A stretch of DNA of 51,441 bases from Pseudobacteroides sp035370245 (GCA_035370245.1 DAOOVO010000018.1:1-51441); one strand, 5' to 3'; shown: positions 16,085 to 25,045, counted from the stretch's first letter. Notes: a model not told the origin generated them from the sequence alone. Program-made: numbers and translations.

Positions 16085-17644
16085 ATGAAAAAAAACGATA
16101 TTAAGAATTTTTATCAATTATTCAATCATATAAAAGACAATAATACCAATTACATTGATTATTTGAGTTGGAGCGGACAAAAATATGAATATTTTAGAAA
16201 AACATTTGCTGAAATTCATAAAGATATACATGTTTGTTATAACAATCTGAAACAAATTGGCATAACGGAAAATTCAGTTGTCGGCATTGATATGGATAAT
16301 TCTTATGAGTTTCTTGTTTGTGATTTTGCTCTTATTCTGGCAGGTGCATTGTCTATAGTTTCCAGTAGTAATGAACCATTGGAAACACTAAAAAATAGAG
16401 CAAGACAGTATAAAACAGAGTATGTAATCACTAAAAGAGAGAACTTGGAATTGGGTACTGGCGTTAAAGTCATTGATATTGGATCCTTGTTTGAGAATGT
16501 AAATAATTCTGCAGTTGTTCAAACTTTTTATGATACCAGAGACTTTTCAATTGTCTTTTCATCCGGAACTTCAGGATTTCCGAAAGCATTAGGTATAACT
16601 GAAAAGGGCTCTATTGAAAGTTCAAAACACTTCTTCAACTATATGGGCTTTACTTCATCAGACAAGTTTATGATTTATTTGCCGCTGGCTAATTACCAAC
16701 AACGATTTTTCTTTTGGGGATGCTTGATTACTTCTGTTAATATAGCTTTAGGCGATGATAAATCTCTTTTTCACGCTTTAAAACAGTTTAACCCGACTAT
16801 TTTATTAGCTCCTCCGAATTTTTACTATAATTTGTTCCGTCTGGACAATAAGAAAAGCTTCTTTAAAAACATATTTAAGAATATTAACAGTAAGTTTGTT
16901 TCCAGATACATAACTCACAGGCCAATATATGAAACGTTAGGAAAGAAGATGCACTATTTGCTCACCGGTATGGCGCCAATTGATATTAAAGTTTTAGAGT
17001 ATTTTAGAGATGTTAAATTGGAAATCTACCAGATTTACGGGCAAACTGAGATTGGAATGATAGCTTGTAACAACAAAGAGCATAATAAAATTGGGACTGT
17101 AGGAAGGCCAATCATCAAGCTTTATTTGTCAGAAGATAATGAAATTGTTACTGAAAGTGATTTTCCAATCGTCAGCTGTTATTATAAGGAAGATGGTACA
17201 AAGGATTTCTTGGGCAAGGTTAGGCCAACAGGAGATGTTGGAAGTATAGACAGTGACGGATTTTTAACCATTAATGGGAGGAAAAATGAAACAATTGTAC
17301 TTAATAATGGAGTCAAAATAAATCCTATTATGATTGAGAACAAAATAAAGTCAAGTTTGCAAATAGCAGACATGGTAATTTTTAAAACAAGAGAAGAAAA
17401 TAATAACTTTGCCTTAAATATAGTTTTATTAACAGATGGCTTTTCAAGTTTAGACGCCGAGGCTATAAAACAGAATATAAATAGTGTTCCTGAAATCAAA
17501 GCGAATACTAATGCTGTTAATATTTACAAATATAATTTAAAAAATGAGGAAAAAAAATTTTTCTATACGGAAAATGGAAAGTTTTCACGAGTGAGAGCTA
17601 TTGAGTTCTTTAAGGAGAATTTTGAAAAGTTGACAACAATTTAG
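16085..17644 (+). CDS. AMP-forming acyl/aryl ligase (ANL superfamily)
   Basis: This 519-residue enzyme has the ANL core motifs: A3 'SSGTSGFPKAL', A5 'YGQTEIG', A7 'PTGDVG' and the C-terminal Lys in 'NGKFSR'. It should activate a carboxylic acid with ATP and transfer it to a thiol, most simply that of the adjacent ACP. No condensation or peptidyl-carrier domain is attached, so it is a stand-alone loader. The substrate code cannot be read by eye. It is tightly placed after the ACP gene, with a small tandem repeat (ATTAATGCCAT twice) in the 64-base gap. Confidence 0.85.
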   Translation: MKKNDIKNFYQLFNHIKDNNTNYIDYLSWSGQKYEYFRKTFAEIHKDIHVCYNNLKQIGITENSVVGIDMDNSYEFLVCDFALILAGALSIVSSSNEPLETLKNRARQYKTEYVITKRENLELGTGVKVIDIGSLFENVNNSAVVQTFYDTRDFSIVFSSGTSGFPKALGITEKGSIESSKHFFNYMGFTSSDKFMIYLPLANYQQRFFFWGCLITSVNIALGDDKSLFHALKQFNPTILLAPPNFYYNLFRLDNKKSFFKNIFKNINSKFVSRYITHRPIYETLGKKMHYLLTGMAPIDIKVLEYFRDVKLEIYQIYGQTEIGMIACNNKEHNKIGTVGRPIIKLYLSEDNEIVTESDFPIVSCYYKEDGTKDFLGKVRPTGDVGSIDSDGFLTINGRKNETIVLNNGVKINPIMIENKIKSSLQIADMVIFKTREENNNFALNIVLLTDGFSSLDAEAIKQNINSVPEIKANTNAVNIYKYNLKNEEKKFFYTENGKFSRVRAIEFFKENFEKLTTI

Positions 17645-17744
17645 ATGTAAACTGATTTGATACATAAAGTATTAGTTTAATATGTGATTTATAATAAAAA
17701 TGTATTTGCAGTAATAAAAAATACAAAATTGGGAGGATAAAACA

Positions 17745-18941
17745 ATGGAATTTGGTTTTTCACAAGAAGAATTACAATTAAAAGGAATGGTAAGTAAATT
17801 TGTTGAAAAGGAGCTTGCACCTTTTGCGGCTGAGTATGATAAAAAAGAAAATCCAAAGGATTGCATACCGTGGGAAATAATCGAAAAGGCAATGGCACTT
17901 GGTATTGGTAGTGCGGCTGTTCCAAAAGAATTTGGGGGAAATGAACTGTCAAACCTTGAAATACTGACTATGATAGAAGAACTTGCCAAAGGAGATTCCG
18001 GATTTGCTTATACATTATTGTCAAATATAACAGGAGCACAGTTAATAACAAAATTCGGTACCGATGAACAGAAAAAACAGTGGTTGACGAAGATTGCCAA
18101 TGACCAAACAAAAAGATTTTTAATGGGATTTGCATTGTCCGAGCCTCAAACCGGATCCGACAATATGTCACCTAATCCAAATGCAGGTATGTTAACAACA
18201 GCAGAGCTAAATGGCGATAAGTACATAATAAATGGTACCAAAAGCTTTATCACTAATGCGGGAATTGCGGGACTGTATCTTGTTTGGGCCAGAACTGACA
18301 AAACAAAAGGAGCACCTCAGGGCGGACTTAGCGTATTTTTGGTACCGGCAGACACACCCGGCCTTAAAGTCGGAAAAATCGAAGACAAAATGGGAAATAG
18401 ATTGTCACAGCAAGGAGAGTTGATTTTTGAAAACTGTGCAGTTCCTGCAAGCAATTTGCTTGGAAAAGAAGGTATGGGTTTGCCGATTTGTTTGGCAATG
18501 ATTGAAAATCGTTTTGCTGCTGTAGGAGCTATAGGTACCGGTATTGCACAGGCTGCATTTAATATTTCTTACAAATATGCAAAAGAAAGAGTTCAAGGTG
18601 GAGCACCCATTGTCAATCACCAGGCAATAAGCCATAAACTGGCTAATATGCTTATTGCAATAGAGTCATCAAGACTGCTGTATCAAAAAGCAGCGTGGCA
18701 TTTGGATAATATGATACCGGGCATGCTCGTAAGTTCAATGAGCAAGGTAACAGGTTCAGAGGCTGCTATTATGGCATCAAATGAGGCTATACAAATTTTG
18801 GGATGTTATGGTTATTCAAGAGAATACCCGGTAGAAAAGCTGCTTAGGGACTCGAAAGCATTATCAATTTGTGAATCTGCAAATGAAATACAGCGTAACA
18901 ATATCATGATGATGTTTCAGATGATGGAGCAGAAATCCTAA
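17745..18941 (+). CDS. Acyl-CoA (or acyl-ACP) dehydrogenase
   Basis: A complete 398-residue flavoprotein of the acyl-CoA dehydrogenase family. Features are 'FALSEPQTGSDN' in the middle domain and the C-terminal 'ILGCYGYSREYPVEKLLRDSK' and 'ICESANEIQRN', where E377 matches the catalytic base of medium/short-chain enzymes. It would introduce an alpha,beta double bond into an acyl thioester and pass electrons to an electron-transfer flavoprotein; an EtfBA pair is encoded at 34.3-36.4 kb. In this setting it may act on the ACP-bound intermediate. Confidence 0.85.
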   Translation: MEFGFSQEELQLKGMVSKFVEKELAPFAAEYDKKENPKDCIPWEIIEKAMALGIGSAAVPKEFGGNELSNLEILTMIEELAKGDSGFAYTLLSNITGAQLITKFGTDEQKKQWLTKIANDQTKRFLMGFALSEPQTGSDNMSPNPNAGMLTTAELNGDKYIINGTKSFITNAGIAGLYLVWARTDKTKGAPQGGLSVFLVPADTPGLKVGKIEDKMGNRLSQQGELIFENCAVPASNLLGKEGMGLPICLAMIENRFAAVGAIGTGIAQAAFNISYKYAKERVQGGAPIVNHQAISHKLANMLIAIESSRLLYQKAAWHLDNMIPGMLVSSMSKVTGSEAAIMASNEAIQILGCYGYSREYPVEKLLRDSKALSICESANEIQRNNIMMMFQMMEQKS

Positions 18942-19045
18942 GTCTAAGTTAGAAGCTGAATTTATAAAAAAGTATCTTTTAGAAAATTAAAAAACTTATT
19001 TTTATAAATTTTTATAGAATGCATAAATTGAAGGGGCTGTAAAAC

Positions 19046-20212
19046 ATGGACTATTTTGATCTTAATGAAAATGAACCTAAAAAGAAACTGAATTTTTTCT
19101 TTTGTGATACAACGTTAAGAGATGGCGAACAGGTAGCCGGAATAAGGTATACTCCTGAACAGAAAGTAGAAATTGCAAAATTACTGGATAAGGTTGGGGT
19201 TGAATCAATTGATGCCGGTTTTGCAGCGACTTCAGAGGAAGAAAGGCTTTCAATAAGAAAAATATGTGATTTAGGCTTGAAAATGCGAATAATGAGTATG
19301 TGTCGTGTTGTCCGTGAAGATATTGACCATGCTTATTCATGTGGTGTTGGAGGAGTTATTTTATTTATTCCGGGTTCGGACATCCACATAAAAGCAAAAT
19401 TTGGCGATGATGTCCCTACTGTCAGAAAAAAGCTGGTTCAAAAAGCAATGGATGCAATTAAGTATGCTAAAGATAAAGGTCTGTTTGTTGAGTTCGGAGT
19501 AGAAGACTCAACAAGAACGGATTTTAATGTACTTCTTGAGATATTGTCAATGGCAGAGCAAGAAGGGGCAGATATTCTTGGAACTACAGACACAATTGGC
19601 TGTATGACTCCGGAGAGAACTTATAATTTTATTAAGAAATTGGTTAATCATTTGAAAGCACCGATAGGTGTACATTGTCATAATGATATGGGGCTTGCAA
19701 CAGCAAATACAATTGCCGGCTTGTTGGCAGGGGGAGGATATTGTTCTCCTACTGTCAACGGAATGGGTGAAAGAGCAGGAAATGCCTCATTGGAAGAGAT
19801 AATTATGATTTTAAAAGTGTTGTACAAACAAGATTTAAAATACGATACAAAAATTTTGGGAGAATTATCAAAAACCGTTGAAAAGTATTCGGGTATTTCA
19901 ATGGATATTTTCAAGCCTATTGTCGGTCAAAATGCATATTCCCATGAATCCGGTATACATATCCATGGAATGTTAAAAGATGTAAATACCTATGAGTTAT
20001 TCGACCCCCAACTGGTAGGGCGCTTTAGAAAATACGAGTTGGGGAAACATGCGGGAAAACATACAATCCAATACATTTTAAAAATTAACGGATTTGAGTT
20101 GTCAGAAGAAGAAGTGACAGATTTCTGGAGACATATGAAAAATAATGAAAAAGTTGGTGTGTATTACACTGTGGAAGATATAATAGCCGAATATAAAAAA
20201 TTAAGGGGATAA
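19046..20212 (+). CDS. NifV-like homocitrate synthase / LeuA-family enzyme
   Basis: A 388-residue DRE-TIM metallolyase: 'CDTTLRDGEQVAG' holds the catalytic Arg and metal Asp, 'VHCHNDMGLATAN' holds the metal His pair, and 'NGMGERAGNASLEE' and 'YSHESGIHIHGMLK' complete the site. Its length and C-terminus ('LGKHAGKHTI') match NifV/homocitrate synthase and it lacks the LeuA regulatory domain. It joins acetyl-CoA to a 2-oxo acid. With NifHDK-like genes downstream it could supply homocitrate to a metal cofactor. With LeuC/LeuD-like genes next to it, it could instead start 2-oxo acid chain elongation. The two roles cannot be separated by sequence alone. Confidence 0.82.
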   Translation: MDYFDLNENEPKKKLNFFFCDTTLRDGEQVAGIRYTPEQKVEIAKLLDKVGVESIDAGFAATSEEERLSIRKICDLGLKMRIMSMCRVVREDIDHAYSCGVGGVILFIPGSDIHIKAKFGDDVPTVRKKLVQKAMDAIKYAKDKGLFVEFGVEDSTRTDFNVLLEILSMAEQEGADILGTTDTIGCMTPERTYNFIKKLVNHLKAPIGVHCHNDMGLATANTIAGLLAGGGYCSPTVNGMGERAGNASLEEIIMILKVLYKQDLKYDTKILGELSKTVEKYSGISMDIFKPIVGQNAYSHESGIHIHGMLKDVNTYELFDPQLVGRFRKYELGKHAGKHTIQYILKINGFELSEEEVTDFWRHMKNNEKVGVYYTVEDIIAEYKKLRG

Positions 20213-20222
20213 TTATTCAACA

Positions 20223-20564
20223 ATGAGTATTGATAATTGGACAAAGGTAAAAAATGAGCTAATTGGGGAAAATGCCGATATGTATGTAATTTCCTCTGAA
20301 AATATAACCGTCAGCAAATTTGAATTCAGAGAAACGATTGACCTTCCTACTCATAGCCATGACAGTGAACAAATTACAGTTGTTGTCGAAGGGGAAATGA
20401 CTATTAAATACGGGGAAATAGAGAAAAAGATGAGTGCGGGTGACGCATGTATTATTCCTGCAAATGTACCTCATTCCGCTAAAATCTCAAAAGTTCCGTT
20501 TAAATCATACGATATCTTTTACCCAATTAGAGAAGACTTTATACGGAAAATTAATAATGAATAG
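20223..20564 (+). CDS. Single-domain cupin
   Basis: A 113-residue beta-barrel protein with the two cupin motifs: 'PTHSHDSEQITVVVEGEM' (two His and a Gln/Glu) and 'GDACIIPANVPHSA' (third His), forming a metal site. It starts 10 bases after the NifV-like gene. Bacilysin biosynthesis uses the cupin BacB to isomerise the product of prephenate decarboxylase BacA, and a BacA-like gene lies 2 kb downstream here, so an isomerase role is attractive. BacB has two cupin domains and this has one, so the match is functional inference, not proof. Confidence 0.75.
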   Translation: MSIDNWTKVKNELIGENADMYVISSENITVSKFEFRETIDLPTHSHDSEQITVVVEGEMTIKYGEIEKKMSAGDACIIPANVPHSAKISKVPFKSYDIFYPIREDFIRKINNE

Positions 20565-20590
20565 TATAAAAATATGTTTTGAGGTTTTTT

Positions 20591-21847
20591 ATGAAGCAGA
20601 CATTGGTGGAAAAGATATTTTCAAATAAAGTGGGAAGAGCTGTTTATGCCAATGACATAATATTTTCCCCTGTGGACCTGGCTATGGGCACTGATGCAAC
20701 CATACCGCTTGCCATTGAGAAATTTAATGAATTTGGGCTTGATAATGTTGTCAATCCGGAAAAAATTGTTTTGGTAAACGATCATTTTGCTCCGGCCAAA
20801 GATATTGCGACTGCTAAATTTGCACTTAAGATGAAAGAATTTGCCAGGAAGCAGAATATAAAGAACTTTTTTGAAATCGGCAGAAGCGGTATTTGTCATG
20901 TGCTATTGCCCGAAAAAGGTTTTATTAAACCTTATGATATCATTGTCGGGGCAGATTCGCATACATGTACATATGGCGGCCTGGGTGCATTTTCAACCGG
21001 AGTTGGGTCTACGGACTTGGCATGTGTATGGGCAACAGGAAAATTATGGTTTAAGGTTCCTGAAACTACAAAAATCATATTATCCGGTAAACTGCCTGAG
21101 GGAGTCTACGCAAAGGACTTGGTTTTGTATTTAATCGGTCAATTGGGCATTAATGGAGCCAACTATGACATGCTTGAGTTTGACGGCGAATTAATACAGA
21201 ATCTTGATATTTCAAGCAGACTGACACTTTGCAATATGGTTGTTGAAATGGGAGCCAAAGCTGGAATTGTAAATGCAGATAATGTCACGGAAAAATATCT
21301 CAGAGAGAAAAATATAAAAACAGAGTACGTACATATGAAATCTGATGACGGTGCCGGATACAAAAAAATAATTGAGATTGATGTATCCAAAATCGAACCG
21401 GTTATTGCATGCCCCTATAGTCCCGGAAATATTAAAGCTGCAAAAGAGTTGGTGAATTTAAAGATTGACCAGGTTGTAATCGGTTCTTGTACAAACGGAA
21501 GAATAGAAGATTTTAGAATAGCTCATAAGTATTTGAAAAATAATGAGGTTCACCATGATGTTAAATTAATTATCATACCAGGTTCACAAGAAGTGTTGAA
21601 ACAGATGGAAGAAGAAAATATTCTGATTGATTTTATAAAGAGCGGGGCCTTAATATCACCTCCCACGTGCGGACCGTGTATGGGAGGGCATATGGGAGTC
21701 CTTGCAAATAATGAGATAGGACTTTTTACAACTAACAGAAACTTTTTCGGCAGAAACGGTGATCCTTCGGCGCAGGTCTATTTATGTAATCCTGCGATAG
21801 CTGCTTATTCGGCAATAAAAGGTAGAATACAAATACCGGATTTCTAA
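20591..21847 (+). CDS. LeuC-like aconitase-family isomerase, large subunit
   Basis: A 418-residue subunit of the 3-isopropylmalate/homoaconitate hydro-lyase family. The [4Fe-4S] ligands are visible as one Cys in 'VIGSCTNGRIED' and two in 'SPPTCGPCMGGH'; 'GADSHTCTYGGLGAFSTGVGSTD' is the family signature. It pairs with the small subunit at 21910 to move a hydroxyl group by dehydration and rehydration. The ATG at 20591 follows GAGG. No isopropylmalate/homoisocitrate dehydrogenase (LeuB-like) gene is found in the window, so the pathway either uses one elsewhere or stops at the isomer or the unsaturated acid. Confidence 0.85.
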   Translation: MKQTLVEKIFSNKVGRAVYANDIIFSPVDLAMGTDATIPLAIEKFNEFGLDNVVNPEKIVLVNDHFAPAKDIATAKFALKMKEFARKQNIKNFFEIGRSGICHVLLPEKGFIKPYDIIVGADSHTCTYGGLGAFSTGVGSTDLACVWATGKLWFKVPETTKIILSGKLPEGVYAKDLVLYLIGQLGINGANYDMLEFDGELIQNLDISSRLTLCNMVVEMGAKAGIVNADNVTEKYLREKNIKTEYVHMKSDDGAGYKKIIEIDVSKIEPVIACPYSPGNIKAAKELVNLKIDQVVIGSCTNGRIEDFRIAHKYLKNNEVHHDVKLIIIPGSQEVLKQMEEENILIDFIKSGALISPPTCGPCMGGHMGVLANNEIGLFTTNRNFFGRNGDPSAQVYLCNPAIAAYSAIKGRIQIPDF

Positions 21848-21909
21848 AATGCTTATGCCATTAAAGCAGTTAGTTTTTATAAATTCATTATTCAGGTAGG
21901 ATGTGCAAT

Positions 21910-22410
21910 ATGAAAATTAACGGATATGTCCATAAATTTGAAGACAATATTGATACCGATGTAATTATACCGGCCAGATATTGTGTAACTTTGGATAAAA
22001 AAGAGTTGGCACGGCATTGTATGAATGATATCAGAGAAGGATTTTATAAAAATGTTAAGGATGGTGATATCATTGTTGCGGGTGAAAACTTTGGTTGTGG
22101 GTCTTCAAGGGAAGTTGCACCCGTTGCCATACAAGCATGCGGTATAAAATGCATTATAGCCAAATCATTTGCAAGGATTTTCTTCCGTAATGCAATTAAT
22201 ATAGGTTTAATGCTGGTGATAAATCACGAGATCTATGACCATGTTTCTACCGGAGACAACATAGAAGTTGATTTTGAAAACAAACTTATTATAAACAAAA
22301 GCAATAATAAAAAATTTGAGTTTAGTATGAATAACATGAGTATAATTGATGAAATTGTAAAGCATAATGGATTAATCAATTATATAAAAGAGAAAAAGTT
22401 CAACGTGTAG
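21910..22410 (+). CDS. LeuD-like aconitase-family isomerase, small subunit
   Basis: A 166-residue small subunit with 'DNIDTDVIIPARY' and the 'GENFGCGSSREVAPVA' active-site loop. The substrate-recognition loop normally reads Y-L-R-T or Y-L-R-V after A-R; here it is Y-C-V-T, losing the Arg that contacts substrate in leucine and homoaconitase enzymes. The usual H after S-R-E is also replaced by V. This points to a different substrate. The start is the Met at 21910, matching family N-termini; the ATG at 21901 abuts the ribosome binding site. Confidence 0.82.
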   Translation: MKINGYVHKFEDNIDTDVIIPARYCVTLDKKELARHCMNDIREGFYKNVKDGDIIVAGENFGCGSSREVAPVAIQACGIKCIIAKSFARIFFRNAINIGLMLVINHEIYDHVSTGDNIEVDFENKLIINKSNNKKFEFSMNNMSIIDEIVKHNGLINYIKEKKFNV

Positions 22411-22426
22411 TTGGGGGGAGATGGAA

Positions 22427-23074
22427 ATGTGTAATTTGCAAAATAATGATTTGTTGTGCAGCAAATGTCGCTGCCAAAGAGATAAATTGTTTAAATACAT
22501 AGACATGAAAAATTCTGTAACAATGGCTACACTTGGACCCGAAGGCACAACAAGCAGCGAAGCGGCAAAAGTTTTTAAAAAATATATAGAAACTAGAAAC
22601 CAACAGGCTAATTTGAAAATTGATTTATATAATTCTTTTGAGCTGGCATTAAATGAGATTCATAAAAGAAATGCAGACTTTATTCTTTTACCAAATGCTT
22701 ACGGTAAAATGACTTATTTTTACTGGGACACTACCATTGAACTTGGATTTACTTTTATAAATAAAACACCGGAATATGGAATTGCAATGCTCGATAAAAA
22801 GAATTTGTATGATAAGCCCACATTATCCATTTCGACTTGTAAAGCAGTTGAACATCTACTGCAAGAATTGATGGATACAACTGAGTTTAGATATAAAAAC
22901 TATGAAATTGTTGAGGCAAATTCTACAACAGAATCTTTAATGTTGTTGGAAGACGGAAAAGTAGATTTGGCATTAACAAATGATACAAGCTTGAAAAACA
23001 GCGAAGCGTATTTTATTTCTAAAACAAAATCTACGGAAGTTTTGTGGTCTGTATTTATGTTAAAGACGGTTTAG
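22427..23074 (+). CDS. BacA-like prephenate decarboxylase
   Basis: A 215-residue protein with a prephenate dehydratase-type fold but no ACT domain, as in BacA. Motifs 'TLGPEGTTSSEAAKVF', 'LLPNAYGKMTYFYWD' and 'TPEYGIAM' track BacA of the bacilysin pathway, which decarboxylates prephenate without aromatising it, giving a dihydro-hydroxyphenylpyruvate. The C-terminus ('LWSVFMLK') also resembles BacA. An extra N-terminus rich in Cys (C2, C11, C14, C16) is unusual and may bind metal. ATG 22427 is spaced 6 bases from GGGGGAG. A fused chorismate mutase/DAHP synthase two genes on could feed it. A true dehydratase is the alternative. Confidence 0.75.
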   Translation: MCNLQNNDLLCSKCRCQRDKLFKYIDMKNSVTMATLGPEGTTSSEAAKVFKKYIETRNQQANLKIDLYNSFELALNEIHKRNADFILLPNAYGKMTYFYWDTTIELGFTFINKTPEYGIAMLDKKNLYDKPTLSISTCKAVEHLLQELMDTTEFRYKNYEIVEANSTTESLMLLEDGKVDLALTNDTSLKNSEAYFISKTKSTEVLWSVFMLKTV

Positions 23075-23094
23075 CACTTAATATGTATTTGAAT

Positions 23095-23111
23095 CTCCTT
23101 AAGCAAAGGAG
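23095..23111 (+). terminator. Small hairpin between genes
   Basis: CTCCTT-aagca-AAGGAG forms a 6-bp stem followed by an AT-rich tail (ATATATTTAGTAATTTTTT) in the gap before the DUF5714-like gene. It could be a weak terminator, or it could sequester a Shine-Dalgarno-like AAGGAG. Confidence 0.35.
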
Positions 23112-23148
23112 TTAAATATATTTAGTAATTTTTTGTGAGGTTGATACT

Positions 23149-23853
23149 ATGAGTTTTGGAAAATGTTCTATATGTAATTCCATTATCCTGTACAAAGAGG
23201 ATTTTTTCAACGCAAAGTGTGAGTTTTGCGGCAAAGAAGAAGAATCATACATTATTTGCTCAAATAATCACTATCTTTGTAAGGTGTGTGCAGCAAAAGA
23301 GGTCATGGACAAGCTTTATGAATTTATTCCTACTGTTGATTTAAAGAATCCTCTGGATATAGCAGAAAAAATTATGAGCAAATGCGGGATTTCCGGACAT
23401 ACACCCCACCCTATAACGGCAGCAGCTTTTCTGACAGCAGTAAAAAATGTTACTAATCATATAACAAATGATGATGTACTGGAAGGAGTTTCAAGAGCTT
23501 ACGATATACCCGGAGGATGGTGTGGATATTATGGTGCTTGTGGTTCGGCTGTAGCGTTAGGTACAAGCTTTAGTGTTTTGCTGAATGCTACTCCAAATTC
23601 AGATAAAGAGCGTAGCATAGCAAATAGAGTAACTGCAGAAGGTTTACACGAAGTTGCTGAGTTGGGAGGCCCATATTGTTGTGTTTCATCAGTAAGAGCA
23701 GTTTTGGAAAAAGGAATAGAACTATCAAAAAAATACTTTGGACTTGAGTTTCCCGAAAAGCAAATTAAATACAAAAAGTGTTGGGCGGCTACATTTCAGC
23801 CAAATTGTAAAAAAGAGAAATGTAGGTTTTACAATATGGAATTAGAAAAATAA
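23149..23853 (+). CDS. DUF5714-like Cys-rich protein
   Basis: A 234-residue protein with an N-terminal region of at least three C-x2-C pairs (about residues 5-60: 'CSICNS', 'CEFCGKEE', 'CKVCAAKE'), likely zinc or Fe-S sites. A DUF5714-type domain follows, with 'GHTPHPITAAAFL', 'GGWCGYYGACGSAVALG' and a Cys-rich tail ('CWAATFQPNCKKEKC'). DUF5714 proteins are often near radical SAM and other anaerobic Fe-S enzymes; their activity is not established. The glycine/Cys loop suggests a metal or substrate site. Spacing and strand put it in the same operon. Confidence 0.6.
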   Translation: MSFGKCSICNSIILYKEDFFNAKCEFCGKEEESYIICSNNHYLCKVCAAKEVMDKLYEFIPTVDLKNPLDIAEKIMSKCGISGHTPHPITAAAFLTAVKNVTNHITNDDVLEGVSRAYDIPGGWCGYYGACGSAVALGTSFSVLLNATPNSDKERSIANRVTAEGLHEVAELGGPYCCVSSVRAVLEKGIELSKKYFGLEFPEKQIKYKKCWAATFQPNCKKEKCRFYNMELEK

Positions 23854-23858
23854 TAGCT

Positions 23859-23899
23859 TTTTTATTTATAAAATTTATAAATAAATTTATAAATAAAAA
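23859..23899. repeat. AT-only inverted repeat
   Basis: TTTTTATTTATA (23859-23870) and its exact complement TATAAATAAAAA (23888-23899) form a 12-bp AT-only hairpin in the 68-base gap after the DUF5714-like gene. It is too weak to be a firm terminator. Confidence 0.35.
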
Positions 23900-23921
23900 G
23901 AATTATTTTTACGAGGGTAAT

Positions 23922-24977
23922 ATGAGTAAGAGTTTAAAAACTTTAAGACAGGAAATTGATGATGTTAATAGTTCTATTCTTGAATTGCTCAATAAAAGAA
24001 CAGAATTAATAAAGGAAATAGTGGATTTAAAAGATCAAAAGGGGATTGAATATTTTGATGCTGAACGTGAAACAGAAATGATGGAGAAAATCCTGGGACA
24101 AAATAGCGGTCCCTTATATAATGAACTTGTAAGAGAGATTTTTAGTACCATATTTTCTGCATCATTGAAATTTATGGGTATTAGTCATCAAAAAAAGCTG
24201 TTGGTAAGTTCAAGCTCGAAGGAATGCTTTATGAGTGTTCATGAGATGTTTGGATTAGCTGACAATGAATTATTTATAATTGCAGGACCGTGTGCAGTTG
24301 AAACGCCTGAATATCTTGAAATAATCGCCGGACATTTAAGAGAGAAAAATATTAAATTTATAAGAGCAGGCGCCTACAAGCCAAGGACATCGCCATATGA
24401 CTTCCAGGGACTGAAGAAAAAAGGCCTGGAAATATTACGTGAAGTTTCTAAACGTTATGGGCTGTTTAGTGTTACTGAAGTGGTTGACACAAGAGAGGTG
24501 GATTTGGTAGCACAATATGCAGATATACTTCAAATTGGTGCAAGAAATATGCAAAACTTTGAACTGTTAAAAGAGGTAGGTAAAACCAATCATCCGGTAT
24601 TATTGAAAAGAGGAATTAGTGCAACAATCCAGGAATTAATTTTTGCTGCAGAGTATATTGCGTTAAATGGAAATAAAAAGATAATTTTGTGTGAACGCGG
24701 AATCAGAACTTATGAAACAAAAACAAGAAATACACTTGATATTTCTTCAATCCCTATTATAAAAAAGGAAACACAATTACCGATTATTGCCGATTTAAGC
24801 CATTCACTTGGGAGAAAAGATATAGTTAATAATATTGCAAAAGCTGTTCTTTCAGCAGGTGCTGACGGTATCATGGTAGAGGTTCATCCAATTCCCGAAC
24901 TGGCTCTTTCCGACAGTAAACAACAACTTAATTTGAATGAATTTGACGATATGCTTGATTTTATAACGAGGAAATAG
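23922..24977 (+). CDS. Fused chorismate mutase / DAHP synthase
   Basis: This 351-residue enzyme carries an AroQ-type chorismate mutase domain (residues 1-85, 'LRQEIDDVNSSILELLNKR') followed by a type I-beta DAHP synthase domain ('IAGPCAVE', 'RAGAYKPRTSPYDFQG', 'QIGARNMQNF', 'DLSHSLGR'). The first step of the shikimate pathway and the step making prephenate are thus on one chain, as in Bacillus AroA(G), where the mutase domain acts as feedback sensor. Inside this cluster it probably raises prephenate supply for the BacA-like decarboxylase. All main active-site motifs appear intact. Confidence 0.9.
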   Translation: MSKSLKTLRQEIDDVNSSILELLNKRTELIKEIVDLKDQKGIEYFDAERETEMMEKILGQNSGPLYNELVREIFSTIFSASLKFMGISHQKKLLVSSSSKECFMSVHEMFGLADNELFIIAGPCAVETPEYLEIIAGHLREKNIKFIRAGAYKPRTSPYDFQGLKKKGLEILREVSKRYGLFSVTEVVDTREVDLVAQYADILQIGARNMQNFELLKEVGKTNHPVLLKRGISATIQELIFAAEYIALNGNKKIILCERGIRTYETKTRNTLDISSIPIIKKETQLPIIADLSHSLGRKDIVNNIAKAVLSAGADGIMVEVHPIPELALSDSKQQLNLNEFDDMLDFITRK

Positions 24978-25045
24978 CTATAAAGAAGGCAATTCAATGG
25001 AGACATTGTTAAAATCATATGGAATTTGGTTTACATACGAAACTA

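Noticed and set aside
20223..20564. Calling the cupin BacB
   Set aside because: BacB is a two-domain cupin of about twice this length; only the general cupin fold and context agree, so the name was withheld.
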